Below, piece after piece: positions 56,452-64,000 of a stretch of DNA of 64,000 nt. Origin of the DNA: Flavobacteriales bacterium (GTDB lineage Bacteria > Bacteroidota > Bacteroidia > JANQJC01); assembly GCA_028281825.1 (NCBI GenBank), contig JANQJC010000099.1, positions 43,808 to 107,807 of the forward strand, in the 5' to 3' direction. Position 1 is the first letter of the stretch; each line of letters opens with the position of its first letter. The notes beneath the pieces were generated by a model that saw only the letters and a program-made list of their open reading frames with translations, was not told the origin of the DNA and did no database searches. Position numbers and translations under genes: made by a program.

Positions 56452-56459
56452 TAAATTTG
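56452..56459 (+). promoter_or_regulatory. -7 box of biotinyl-domain gene
   Basis: TAAATTTG, exact TAnnTTTG, ends 6 nt before the ATG at 56466, which suggests a leaderless mRNA. It also excludes the earlier TTG start at 56457, which lies in the box. No -33 TTTG at the expected place. Confidence 0.55.
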
Positions 56460-56465
56460 GCACCA

Positions 56466-56984
56466 ATGAAAGAGGAATACAAAGCCAAGATAGCTAATGG
56501 CGAGGAATTAGCCATTGTTTTCGATAATGCCAAGAGGACTTCAGGAGAAGTAAATGGTGAAGCATTTGAATGGGATATTATACCTATTGGTAATCGCACC
56601 TATCATATTATCCAGGATGGGAAGTCATACACAGCCGAAGTGCTAAACGCAGACCACAAGGCCAAGGTTTTAACCATCCGTGTGAATAGCACCAAGTATG
56701 AAGTATCAGTTAAAGACCGCTTTGATATACTGCTGGCTAAAATGGGCATGGATAAGCTGGCAGAAGATAAGGTGCTCGACATAAAAGCCCCAATGCCGGG
56801 GATGGTATTGGATATATTGGTGGAGGTAGGACAAGAGATAAAGAAAGGCGACCCAATAGTAGTGCTCGAGGCGATGAAAATGGAAAACGTACTTAAATCA
56901 CCGAGTGATAGTAAAGTAAAATCCATCAATGCTGAAAAAGGTAAAGCGGTAGAGAAAAACCAGGTATTGGTTGTTTTTGAGTGA
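56466..56984 (+). CDS. Biotinyl-domain protein (BCCP-like carboxylase subunit)
   Basis: 172 aa from the chosen ATG. The last 80 residues are a biotinyl/lipoyl domain with the biotinylation motif EAMKMEN (Lys) and the preceding APMPGMVLDILVEVGQEIKKGD. The first 90 residues form a domain typical of biotin-carboxyl-carrier subunits of acyl-CoA or pyruvate-type carboxylases (GEVNGEAFEWDIIPIGNRTYHI). No carboxylase or transferase gene is adjacent in this window, so the partner enzyme must be elsewhere. Confidence 0.88.
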   Translation: MKEEYKAKIANGEELAIVFDNAKRTSGEVNGEAFEWDIIPIGNRTYHIIQDGKSYTAEVLNADHKAKVLTIRVNSTKYEVSVKDRFDILLAKMGMDKLAEDKVLDIKAPMPGMVLDILVEVGQEIKKGDPIVVLEAMKMENVLKSPSDSKVKSINAEKGKAVEKNQVLVVFE

Positions 56985-57011
56985 TAACTTGTATTGTCTA
57001 TTTTCCTATTA

Positions 57012-58979
57012 ATGATTAAGCATTTTTTCATACTATTTTTCTTTACCGTGGTAGTGTGGCTGGCAGTTACAGGACAAGGTTTTTTTGATGCAACCACCAG
57101 AATAGGGTCCTTTCAGAGCAATTACAGTTCGTGCTTGCATATTGATAGCGAGTGCAATGTTTATGTGGCAGGATATGAAGGAGATGCTAATCAAGGTTCT
57201 ATGGGTATGTATATATCCAAAATAGACCCTCATGGCAATTTACTGTGGCGTTACAATCCAGGGTTCAGTACTTTGGGAGCAACTTATGCTGAACCACAAG
57301 TGTTGAAAGTAGACGCGCAAGGTTATGTTTACCTATTCATTGAGTTGGATGGTGCATTAATATTCCCAAATGTTACTATCACTTCTGATGCTCATTACAA
57401 AACTATCTTAGTGAAACTGGATAGCAGTGAAGTACTATGGTGGAAGCGTTTGCCGCAAGGTTCTCAACAAAACCCAGAACACTGCCTTGAGGTGGATGAC
57501 GATGGCAACTCATATATATTGAGCAACTTTAGCGGAACTGAAATCTTTGGTGATGACACCCTTGTTTCTAATGGAGGGCTGGACGTTTTTATCACCAAGA
57601 TATCCCCCAGCGGTAACTTTATTTGGTCACGCAACTATGGAACAACAAGCACGTTTAGAAATGAAGTTCCTTTAGGTTTGGATTTAGATAATTCCCAGAG
57701 GGTATTTGCACTTCACGGATTGTCATACATGACAAGCGATGGCCATGGAGATAGCTATATTATTGTACATGATACGGCGGGCAATTTTATCAGTCACACA
57801 CAAGTTTTAGGGTTAGACAATAACATGATTACCAGTGCTATAGACTATTCAGTTTCCCAATCAGGTATTTCTCACATATTACTTGAGCTAGAAGGTCCCT
57901 CAGCTTTGATTAAAGACCATCAAATTGTTTTGAATGACGGAGGAGTAGTTTTGGTAAGATATGATGCAAGTATGAATTTTTTGGATGAGTTGGTATTACT
58001 TGATGATGCCGATGCAAATGACTTTATGCCAGAAGATATGGAAGTATCCATTGATAACGATATCTATATTGGTGGGAAGTCGTGGCAATCGTTTACTGTA
58101 AATAGTGATACTATTGATTATGGCTTCTTTACATTAGGGTATGACCAACAATTGAATTTGTTTTTTGCCCAGGATTATGCCAATAATCAGTATAGTTCTG
58201 TCCATAGTCGTATTCATGATTTGGAAACACATAATGGTCAGTTGTACTTTGCTTGTTCAGTTGATGGTTTGTCGATGAATTTCCCAAATTTAACAGCAAG
58301 TACTGTAAATAATGACGGGTTTGTTTGCAGGATAAATATTGATATACCTGAAACATTTTACAGTCCTATCGCTATTTGTGAAGGCGATAGCACTTTAATT
58401 TTTGGGCAATATGAGTATCAAGCGGGTACTTTTGGGTCCTACATTGCTGATAATAATGGGTGTGTTACGGAATTCTTAGGGCAGGAATTAATTGTGGATG
58501 CCTCAAACACAGATACATCAATTTTTTTATTCAATGATACTCTCTTTGCAACACAGCAGGGAGTAAACTATCAATGGGTAGACTGTAATAATAGTTACCA
58601 GGATATAGCTGGAGCAAACGATAGATTTTATTTTCCATCAGTGAATGGATATTATGCTGTGATATTATTTGATACTGCCTGTTTTGACACTTCATCGTGT
58701 CTGGAATATACTACCGCTGAATTGAGTGATGTAAACCAGGTTAAGTTTCAAGCTTTTCCCAATCCAACAAACGGAATAGTGAATATTCAATTTGAATCCA
58801 CAATTAAGTCTTTGTCAGTGCGTGTGAGTAATACACTTGGCAAGGAGGCAAAATCTATGAACTTCAATTCTTGCCAGTATATGGAGTTGGAACTCAATGG
58901 CAAGCCTGGGCTATATTTCATTAACCTATTCTCTGCCAGGGAGAGAATAGGCGTAATTAAGGTTCTAAAAGTTAATTAA
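57012..58979 (+). CDS. T9SS cargo with SBBP-type beta-propeller repeats
   Basis: 655 aa from the ATG at 57012 (TTG 56994 is the alternative). Signal peptide ending TGQG. The body has repeats with VYVAGY, YLFIELDG, ISKIDPHGNLLW and ITKISPSGNFIWS, a beta-propeller-like pattern (SBBP). A Cys pair region (CEGDSTLIFGQY) resembles Ig-like blocks. The C-terminus is a type A sorting domain (KFQAFPNPTNGIVNIQFE ... GVIKVLKVN). Secreted surface protein of unknown use; convergent with the PfkB gene, whose stop is 6 nt away. Confidence 0.8.
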   Translation: MIKHFFILFFFTVVVWLAVTGQGFFDATTRIGSFQSNYSSCLHIDSECNVYVAGYEGDANQGSMGMYISKIDPHGNLLWRYNPGFSTLGATYAEPQVLKVDAQGYVYLFIELDGALIFPNVTITSDAHYKTILVKLDSSEVLWWKRLPQGSQQNPEHCLEVDDDGNSYILSNFSGTEIFGDDTLVSNGGLDVFITKISPSGNFIWSRNYGTTSTFRNEVPLGLDLDNSQRVFALHGLSYMTSDGHGDSYIIVHDTAGNFISHTQVLGLDNNMITSAIDYSVSQSGISHILLELEGPSALIKDHQIVLNDGGVVLVRYDASMNFLDELVLLDDADANDFMPEDMEVSIDNDIYIGGKSWQSFTVNSDTIDYGFFTLGYDQQLNLFFAQDYANNQYSSVHSRIHDLETHNGQLYFACSVDGLSMNFPNLTASTVNNDGFVCRINIDIPETFYSPIAICEGDSTLIFGQYEYQAGTFGSYIADNNGCVTEFLGQELIVDASNTDTSIFLFNDTLFATQQGVNYQWVDCNNSYQDIAGANDRFYFPSVNGYYAVILFDTACFDTSSCLEYTTAELSDVNQVKFQAFPNPTNGIVNIQFESTIKSLSVRVSNTLGKEAKSMNFNSCQYMELELNGKPGLYFINLFSARERIGVIKVLKVN

Positions 58980-58985
58980 CAGTTA

Positions 58986-59909
58986 TTAAACCAATGAAAT
59001 ATCAAACTGTACAAGGTCAATAAAGTCTTGCACCCTTTCATCCACTTCGTCCTGGCTCAAGCCAATTAATCTTTCCATACCAAATTTCTCTACACAAAAC
59101 GAAGCCATCGCTGACCCAAAAATGATAGCTCTTTTCATATTGTCAAAAGAGATATCCTGTGTTTTGGCAAGGTAACCTATAAAACCACCAGCAAAACTGT
59201 CTCCAGCACCAGTTGGGTCAAACACGTCTTCCAAAGGAAGAGCAGGAGCGAAGAATACGCTTTTGTTATCAAACAATAAAGCGCCATGTTCACCTTTCTT
59301 GATGATAAGGTACTTCAAACCCATATCTAGTATTTTTTGCGCTGCTTTCACCAATGAATACTCACCAGAGAGTTGACGGGCTTCCATATCATTAATAGTC
59401 AGTACATCAACCTTGGCTATCGCCTTCTTAAGGTCTTCAAGTGCGATATCCATCCAAAAGTTCATCGTATCTAAAACGACCAATTTAGGCCTTTCAGGAA
59501 TTTGACCCATTGCGGCCATTTGTATTTCAGGGCTAAGATTGCCTAACATTAGGAAGTCACAGGCTTTAAACTTTTCAGGAACAACTGGATTGAAAGTTTC
59601 TAAAACATTCAGTTCGGTAGCAAGCGTGTCACGTGTGTTCATATCATTGTGATATCTTCCTGACCAGAAGAAAGATTTCTCACCTTGTCTAATTTCGAGC
59701 CCTTCGGTATCAATTCCATGGTTATTCAACATCTTGATTGATTCATCAGGAAAATCATCCCCAACTACAGAAACAAGACCAAGGTTTTTAGTGAAATAAG
59801 AGGCTGCAAGACTAGCATAAGTGGCAGCTCCTCCAATTATTTTATCTGTTTTTCCAAAGGGGGTTTCAATAGCATCAAAAGCAACGGTTCCAACGGTTAG
59901 TAGGCTCAT
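58986..59909 (-). CDS. PfkB-family sugar/nucleoside kinase
   Basis: 307 aa. GGAATYASLAASYF near the N-terminus (substrate lid, GG motif) and DPTGAGDSFAGGF near the C-terminus (anion hole and catalytic Asp). The VLDTMNFWMDI block is found in a Bacteroidota subgroup often labelled adenosine- or ribokinase-like. Substrate not known. A -7 box TATATTTG (59932-59939, minus strand) lies 22 nt upstream of its ATG. Confidence 0.85.
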   Translation of the reverse strand: MSLLTVGTVAFDAIETPFGKTDKIIGGAATYASLAASYFTKNLGLVSVVGDDFPDESIKMLNNHGIDTEGLEIRQGEKSFFWSGRYHNDMNTRDTLATELNVLETFNPVVPEKFKACDFLMLGNLSPEIQMAAMGQIPERPKLVVLDTMNFWMDIALEDLKKAIAKVDVLTINDMEARQLSGEYSLVKAAQKILDMGLKYLIIKKGEHGALLFDNKSVFFAPALPLEDVFDPTGAGDSFAGGFIGYLAKTQDISFDNMKRAIIFGSAMASFCVEKFGMERLIGLSQDEVDERVQDFIDLVQFDISLV

Positions 59910-59931
59910 AATAGTCTTAAAATTTTTTGTG

Positions 59932-59939
59932 CAAATATA
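59932..59939 (-). promoter_or_regulatory. -7 box of PfkB gene
   Basis: TATATTTG on the minus strand, exact TAnnTTTG. -33 not clear. It abuts the -33 TTG of the divergent tRNA-Asn promoter. Confidence 0.5.
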
Positions 59940-59970
59940 TTGGATATATCTCAGCTTTGTAGTAATATTG
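59940..59970 (+). promoter_or_regulatory. Candidate promoter of tRNA-Asn
   Basis: TTG (59940-59942), 20-nt spacer, TAATATTG (one mismatch to TAnnTTTG), 40 nt before the tRNA. Confidence 0.5.
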
Positions 59971-60009
59971 CACTCCTTTTTCGGGGAACACTGAAAATAG
60001 GGAATAAAT

Positions 60010-60086
60010 TCCTCCTTAGCTCAGCTGGTTAGAGCATCTGACTGTTAATCAGAGGGTCCTAGGTTCAAGTCCTAGAGGGGGAGCCA
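60010..60086 (+). tRNA. tRNA-Asn (GTT)
   Basis: 77 nt with encoded CCA. The acceptor stem TCCTCCT pairs with AGGGGGA (one T-G wobble). Anticodon loop CTGTTAA gives GTT. T arm CTAGG-TTCAAGT-CCTAG intact. The gene downstream region changes character, so this may be an island attachment site. Confidence 0.97.
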
Positions 60087-60397
60087 GAAATAGCAAGGGA
60101 TACAGAAATGTGTCCCTTTTCTGTTTTTAGAATTTGCACGTATTTTGCACGTGGAATTAATTGTTTTTCACCTTGTTTAGTGTTTCGCGGGTATGTTATT
60201 AGAGATTTTTTTTCAATTTTAAAGTTAACTTCCAGGGTAATTAGAGTTTAAAGATATTGATGAAATTTTGTAAGTAGAAATTAGGATGAGGAAAATCGAT
60301 ATTCTAAGGGATCTTATAGAATAACAGCAACAAGGATGACGATAACAATGTTTTTGCTTTTTGGTATAAATACATATTAGTTAAGTCTATTCAGTAG
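60087..60397. other. Gene-free stretch beside tRNA-Asn with tandem motif
   Basis: Contains the tRNA terminator (60095-60130), then TTTGCACGT twice (60133-60141 and 60144-60152; 11-nt period), as seen in arm-type recombinase sites. The rest is A/T-rich with no coding signal up to the end of the minus-strand operon. Confidence 0.45.
60095..60130 (+). terminator. Terminator after tRNA-Asn
   Basis: AAGGGATACA-GAAA-TGTGTCCCTT stem-loop followed by T-rich sequence. Confidence 0.8.
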
Positions 60398-61366
60398 TTA
60401 GGTTGATGTCTTATCATTTTTACCACTCTCATCCAAGCCAATGTTTGTATTATCGGAGGGTAAAGCACTAGCATCATCACCATTACAAATTGTAGTATTT
60501 CCATTACTATCCCAAACACATTCAAAATGCCTTAATAAGACTTTGCCTGTGTCTGAACTAGTAGAAATCTTTATATATTCTCTTTCAGAAGTATTTTTTG
60601 GTTGAGCATCTCTATACAATTGGAGAAACCCTAAGTTGATGTAGTCATCGGTCCTTACTGAACTTATTCTTGGAACACTCTGACATGTGCGATATTGAAA
60701 ATTTTTGCGAGTATTTTCATCCCATTCTAAGACAGTTTCTCTAATATCCTTCGTACAGCGCCGTAACTGCTCTCTATAATCTTCAGCATTTTTTGGAGCT
60801 GGATATGCTACTGTCTGTAAAGCATCTTCTATAGTAATAGTATCAGCATTTTCACACAAAGTGATAAGCCTAACTTTAACGCCACTTTCACAAGCAATTC
60901 TAAGCTGTTCCATTATTGAAAACGCTGAGATTAGTTTGGATCGACCAGTTAATATTTCTATACAAGAAGTGCTACGATCAATGTTCTCGATTAAGAATTC
61001 CTGACAAAAAAAACCTTTTTGTAGTGCCACCATTTTACTTTCGTCACCAAGACCAGAAGCTGAAAGTGTTCTCCTAATCCCTTGAATTGAACCTAATCTT
61101 TGATTAAGTTCCATCAATAATTGTGTAGTTTTAAGTTCGGGGGTCTTAATCTGAGAAAGAAATACTATCATTTTAGTATAATCAGATTCGATATTGTCAA
61201 CACCTAACAACTTTTGTGTAACCTTACTGGTTTCGCTCTGCGCACTTTCAACACTTCGAACTTTTTGTAAAGTATAGAGCCCTATAACAACCCCTGCAGT
61301 AGAAGCAATAATTCCTAGACTACCCATTATTAAATCAATCATAGCTGTGTAAATTAATGGAGGCAT
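60398..61366 (-). CDS. Membrane-anchored protein of unknown function
   Basis: 322 aa. One N-terminal helix (about 10-30: LIMGSLGIIASTAGVVIGLY) that could anchor it; alternative start MIDLIMG at codon 9. A short coiled region follows, then a globular part with SCIEILTGRSKLI and EQLRIACESGVKVRLITLC, which looks like the beginning of a PLD-like or sensor fold but lacks an HKD motif. I do not recognise it. Last gene of the island operon, 9 nt after the dehydrogenase. Confidence 0.55.
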   Translation of the reverse strand: MPPLIYTAMIDLIMGSLGIIASTAGVVIGLYTLQKVRSVESAQSETSKVTQKLLGVDNIESDYTKMIVFLSQIKTPELKTTQLLMELNQRLGSIQGIRRTLSASGLGDESKMVALQKGFFCQEFLIENIDRSTSCIEILTGRSKLISAFSIMEQLRIACESGVKVRLITLCENADTITIEDALQTVAYPAPKNAEDYREQLRRCTKDIRETVLEWDENTRKNFQYRTCQSVPRISSVRTDDYINLGFLQLYRDAQPKNTSEREYIKISTSSDTGKVLLRHFECVWDSNGNTTICNGDDASALPSDNTNIGLDESGKNDKTST

Positions 61367-61375
61367 AACTTATTA

Positions 61376-62317
61376 CTAGTAACCAAGTTTTCTATCGTAG
61401 AGATGGGAAACCTTTTCACCAGCATCAAACTTCTGAATGTTTTGGGCGATTATTTTTGGCCCCATCTCTGGAGAAATATAGGCTGCTGAATGACAGGTGA
61501 TGTATATCTTTTCTATGTCCCAAAACTTTGAACTTGATGGCAATGGCTCCTGCCTAAATCCATCCAAAAAAGCTGCCGACAAATGATTTTCCTCTATTAA
61601 ATCAATTAAGTCTTCATCAACAAGATGCCCCCCTCTACCAAGATTGATTAAACATCCACCAGATTTAATTTTACTTAGGTTTTGCTTGTTAAGTATATTT
61701 TCCGTTTTCACTGTTAATGGAAGCACGCATATAAGTACATCAGAGGTCTCTATGAAGTTTTCAAGCATGTCATCCCCATGATAATAATCATAATGGACCC
61801 CCTCTCTTTCTTTTGAAGCCCAAATGGAAATTTTGTATCCAAGAAAATCTAGTGCTTTCGCGATAGCTTTCCCCATACCACCAAACCCCATAATTCCTAC
61901 ACTTACTTCTGATGCAATGTCGACGGGAAATCTAACCCACTGTTTTTCGTTATTATTCTGCAAAATTTGAGGGAGTTGACGATGCCAAGCCAGCACACAA
62001 AGAGTGGCAAATTCTCGCATTCTTTGAATTAGATCTGATGAAACTGTCCTAATTACTGGGATATCACTTCTTAAGTCCTGTAAATTTTCAATATGATCCA
62101 CCCCAGAACCGATTGAAACAGCAGCCTTGATGTTTGGAAAGGTATTTATCCAAAGTGCATCTGGACACCAACCAATAATATATTCTACATTTTCTTTTTT
62201 GTATTCATCATCCCACCTTTTTACCACAAAATCTGGCAACAGGGTGCTCATATTTTTAACCCAATCATCCACAAGATGGGCTCCACATTTTATTACTATG
62301 TTTCTTTCTTTGCTCAT
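61376..62317 (-). CDS. D-2-hydroxyacid dehydrogenase (GhrA-like)
   Basis: 313 aa. Rossmann motif GFGGMG (144-149). Catalytic triad of the family: Arg228 (NLGRGG), Glu257 (FRQEPLP) and His276 (CHSAAY). It reduces a 2-oxoacid to a D-hydroxyacid, or the reverse, with NAD(P)H. The Rossmann loop SIWASKE suggests NADPH rather than NADH (weak). The start lies 10 nt after the oxygenase stop. With the oxygenase and C45 enzyme it may modify one metabolite. Confidence 0.85.
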   Translation of the reverse strand: MSKERNIVIKCGAHLVDDWVKNMSTLLPDFVVKRWDDEYKKENVEYIIGWCPDALWINTFPNIKAAVSIGSGVDHIENLQDLRSDIPVIRTVSSDLIQRMREFATLCVLAWHRQLPQILQNNNEKQWVRFPVDIASEVSVGIMGFGGMGKAIAKALDFLGYKISIWASKEREGVHYDYYHGDDMLENFIETSDVLICVLPLTVKTENILNKQNLSKIKSGGCLINLGRGGHLVDEDLIDLIEENHLSAAFLDGFRQEPLPSSSKFWDIEKIYITCHSAAYISPEMGPKIIAQNIQKFDAGEKVSHLYDRKLGY

Positions 62318-62327
62318 AACTATTTAT

Positions 62328-62960
62328 TTAAACGTTACCAAATATAATGTCGTCTATCCGAGGGTCTCTTTCTTCGGCAACATCCACATAGTAATTAAGA
62401 GGACAAATTACTTTTAATCCACTTTCTATGGGTTCTGCCCTGTGCCAACATTCTCTTCCTTTCATTACTAGCATTGAGCCAGCTTTTGGGTTGACAAAAA
62501 CACGTTTTTTATCATTCAGCCTTTCAATTTCTGTTCTTCCTGAAAGAGTATTATCAGTGAGATACAGAATAACGGTAAGCCCATTTGTGTCATAGTGCCA
62601 CCCTTGTTCATCACCTTTGCTTTTGTATACTTTAGCATAATAAGCAGAGCGATCATATGGAGAGGTTATAATGTTTTGATTGGTAACTAAAGTCAAAAGT
62701 TCAACTAAACTATGGTAGTAAGTATGGATTTCTTTTATCACTTTGTCCAATTGAAACCTATCAAGAGCCGCATATTTCAAACTTCCCTTACCAGCTGCAA
62801 CTTTCCTTTTGTTTTCAGGCACATAAACCTCCTTTAAATCAATACTGTTTAAAATTTGACCTCTCCACTTTACTGGGTTAGGAACCTGGTTGTCAATTAG
62901 AGTGTATCCTTCTTCTATAAATTGGTGACGGTATGGAGTTATATTATCTGGATATTTCAT
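62328..62960 (-). CDS. 2-oxoglutarate/Fe(II)-dependent oxygenase-like protein
   Basis: 210 aa. Iron ligands in WHYDTNGLTVILYL (His122, Asp124) and the distal His173 in ECWHRAEP, with Lys183 (GLKVICPLNYY) where the 2-oxoglutarate carboxylate is held in many relatives. A jelly-roll oxygenase; substrate not known. It would hydroxylate an amino acid, acid or peptide. In an operon with a hydroxyacid dehydrogenase and a C45 amidase/acyltransferase. Confidence 0.75.
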   Translation of the reverse strand: MKYPDNITPYRHQFIEEGYTLIDNQVPNPVKWRGQILNSIDLKEVYVPENKRKVAAGKGSLKYAALDRFQLDKVIKEIHTYYHSLVELLTLVTNQNIITSPYDRSAYYAKVYKSKGDEQGWHYDTNGLTVILYLTDNTLSGRTEIERLNDKKRVFVNPKAGSMLVMKGRECWHRAEPIESGLKVICPLNYYVDVAEERDPRIDDIIFGNV

Positions 62961-63005
62961 TACAAATTTCTTAGGTCATAATTCTTGATAACTCATTATG
63001 GCTCC

Positions 63006-64000
63006 CTATTTAAGTGTCATTTTTGACATTTCTTTTCCTAATGCAGGGCCCTTTGAGAAATAAAGCTCCTTTTTGCCAGGTATAATAAAGAAGCTAGCAC
63101 AAGTCATTGATATCTCATCTCTTTTCTTTTTGTTTACAAAATTTGATTGGGACATATTTTCGGTAAAGGTTTTCGGGGAAGTAAAATCATCACTAATTTT
63201 TTCCATCTCATCATATCTCGCTTCGCTCCCACTTAAATAAGGATAATTAGAATTATCATCTAAGAGCGGGGCTAACTGATAATGATTAGTCATTACATGC
63301 TTTTTTGAAAGCGTTTTGTAAATTATCTTTTGGCCATTAGTTTCAATGGAGCAGCCTTTTCCTTGACTATCAAGGAGAAGATAAGAATGCCCAGAACAAA
63401 AGCTAGTTCTTTTCGCGAAGTTCAAAAAATGGTCGATACTTTTACTCATGCTCATAATGGCATTTGCTGATATGTAGTTGATGCCGTTGAATATGGTATC
63501 TCTAGGAGTTAGATTAGTAATAGAGAAAGCGATACCATAATTGTTAACTCCTTGTTGAGCAGGCCAACCTGCGGTTGTTAGTGCAAGTGTTTTTACATCA
63601 GAGTTAGAAGGTGTTCTTTTAAGAAGAATTAAACCCTCTATGGCAGAGGGGTGACTATCCCATGTCCCAGCCATATATCCGCCAATTGGATTGATTGCAA
63701 TTGAACATTCGCTTACGTCAACTGAACTGCCCGAACCTAGTACATCTAATAAATCGGTATAACCTCCAGCTTGAATTAACTCAAAAGGATTAATGCCAAC
63801 AGCGAAAGCCGTTGCTGCAACTTCTTTCTCTAAAATTGGATTTACTTTCTTAAAATATTGATAATGCGCTTGACTAACTTCATCTAGTCGTTCATGCGTC
63901 AACCCAGAAATATGTTTGAATAATATTGACCGACGTTCTTCCAATAAGAATAAGATTTTCTTTTTGAAATGCTCCCCATGAGCATGCCCCATCACTTCAG
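63006..64000 (-). CDS. C45-family autocatalytic acyltransferase/amidase, 5' end outside window
   Basis: At least 331 residues visible. The frame stays open to the right edge. The visible N-terminus EVMGHAHGEHFKK aligns with the first helix of the family (G..YE.G..HG), so the true start should be upstream, beyond the window. The self-cleavage site is before the Cys in VSECSIAINP (new N-terminal nucleophile). Other family blocks: GGYMAGTWDSHP, LALTTAGWPAQQGVNNYGIAFSITNL and MTNHY. Relatives are isopenicillin N acyltransferase and acyl-amino-acid hydrolases. First gene of the minus-strand operon as far as seen. Confidence 0.8.
   Translation of the reverse strand, partial: EVMGHAHGEHFKKKILFLLEERRSILFKHISGLTHERLDEVSQAHYQYFKKVNPILEKEVAATAFAVGINPFELIQAGGYTDLLDVLGSGSSVDVSECSIAINPIGGYMAGTWDSHPSAIEGLILLKRTPSNSDVKTLALTTAGWPAQQGVNNYGIAFSITNLTPRDTIFNGINYISANAIMSMSKSIDHFLNFAKRTSFCSGHSYLLLDSQGKGCSIETNGQKIIYKTLSKKHVMTNHYQLAPLLDDNSNYPYLSGSEARYDEMEKISDDFTSPKTFTENMSQSNFVNKKKRDEISMTCASFFIIPGKKELYFSKGPALGKEMSKMTLK

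Noticed and set aside
62127..62417. 96-codon ORF on the plus strand across the dehydrogenase/oxygenase junction
   Set aside because: Covers two well supported genes on the other strand.

Overview
The window comes from a chromosome of a Bacteroidota bacterium, probably in the Flavobacteriales or a close relative. Three things point there: a complete gliding/type IX secretion core (porP-gldK-gldL-gldM-gldN), several proteins with T9SS C-terminal sorting domains, and promoters with the Bacteroidota -7 box TAnnTTTG upstream of tRNA-Phe, coaX, hppA and aceB. Shine-Dalgarno sequences are largely absent. Base composition is moderately A+T-rich. There are no rRNA genes, CRISPR arrays or intact transposases.

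Layout. 1-1.6 kb: an outer-membrane barrel protein (cut by the left edge) and type III pantothenate kinase. 1.7-3.1 kb: tRNA-Phe, then a MazF-like toxin translationally coupled to an unrecognised 271-aa partner. 3.3-6.2 kb: a phosphodiesterase, two small envelope proteins and an orphan histidine kinase. 6.3-16.1 kb: topA, an arginase-fold protein with degraded metal ligands, and the T9SS core operon. 16.2-31.2 kb: surface proteins, namely a T9SS cargo protein, two fibre proteins with S74 self-cleaving chaperone domains (one also collagen-like and T9SS-tagged) and a discoidin-like protein that looks truncated. A three-gene glycosyltransferase operon lies among them on the minus strand, and one of its proteins is fused to a methyltransferase. 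31.2-36.4 kb: a fungal-type cytosine deaminase, a RamB/ScfR-like regulator and, divergently, the glyoxylate-bypass genes aceB-aceA. 36.4-59.9 kb: mixed envelope and central metabolism genes. These are a cytochrome c/PHM-like lipoprotein with a redoxin partner, deoxynucleoside kinase, acyltransferase, subtilase, H+/Na+-pyrophosphatase, glucuronyl epimerase-like lipoprotein, a fused oligopeptide ABC ATPase, a TPP enzyme, isochorismatase-like hydrolase, acyl-CoA ligase, a PTPS-family enzyme, M1 peptidase, a biotinyl protein, a T9SS cargo and a PfkB kinase. 60.0-64.0 kb: tRNA-Asn followed by a compact minus-strand operon (C45 acyltransferase/peptidase, 2OG-Fe(II) oxygenase, D-2-hydroxyacid dehydrogenase, membrane-anchored unknown) that looks like an island inserted at the tRNA.

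How the parts fit. The GldK/N ring with the GldL/M proton-driven motor would export the sorting-domain proteins encoded nearby (16.3, 28.1, 40.2 and 57.0 kb). The aceBA pair with acyl-CoA ligase fits growth on fatty acids or acetate. The adjacent regulator has a palindromic candidate operator that touches the aceB -33 element.

The least explained items are: the tRNA-Asn-linked operon; the GxxExxY gene bounded by about 40-bp imperfect inverted repeats, which resembles a self-contained mobile cassette; a fibre protein whose predicted autocleavage site lies upstream of its own T9SS signal; the MazF gene with an oversized partner; and a two-copy dispersed repeat.
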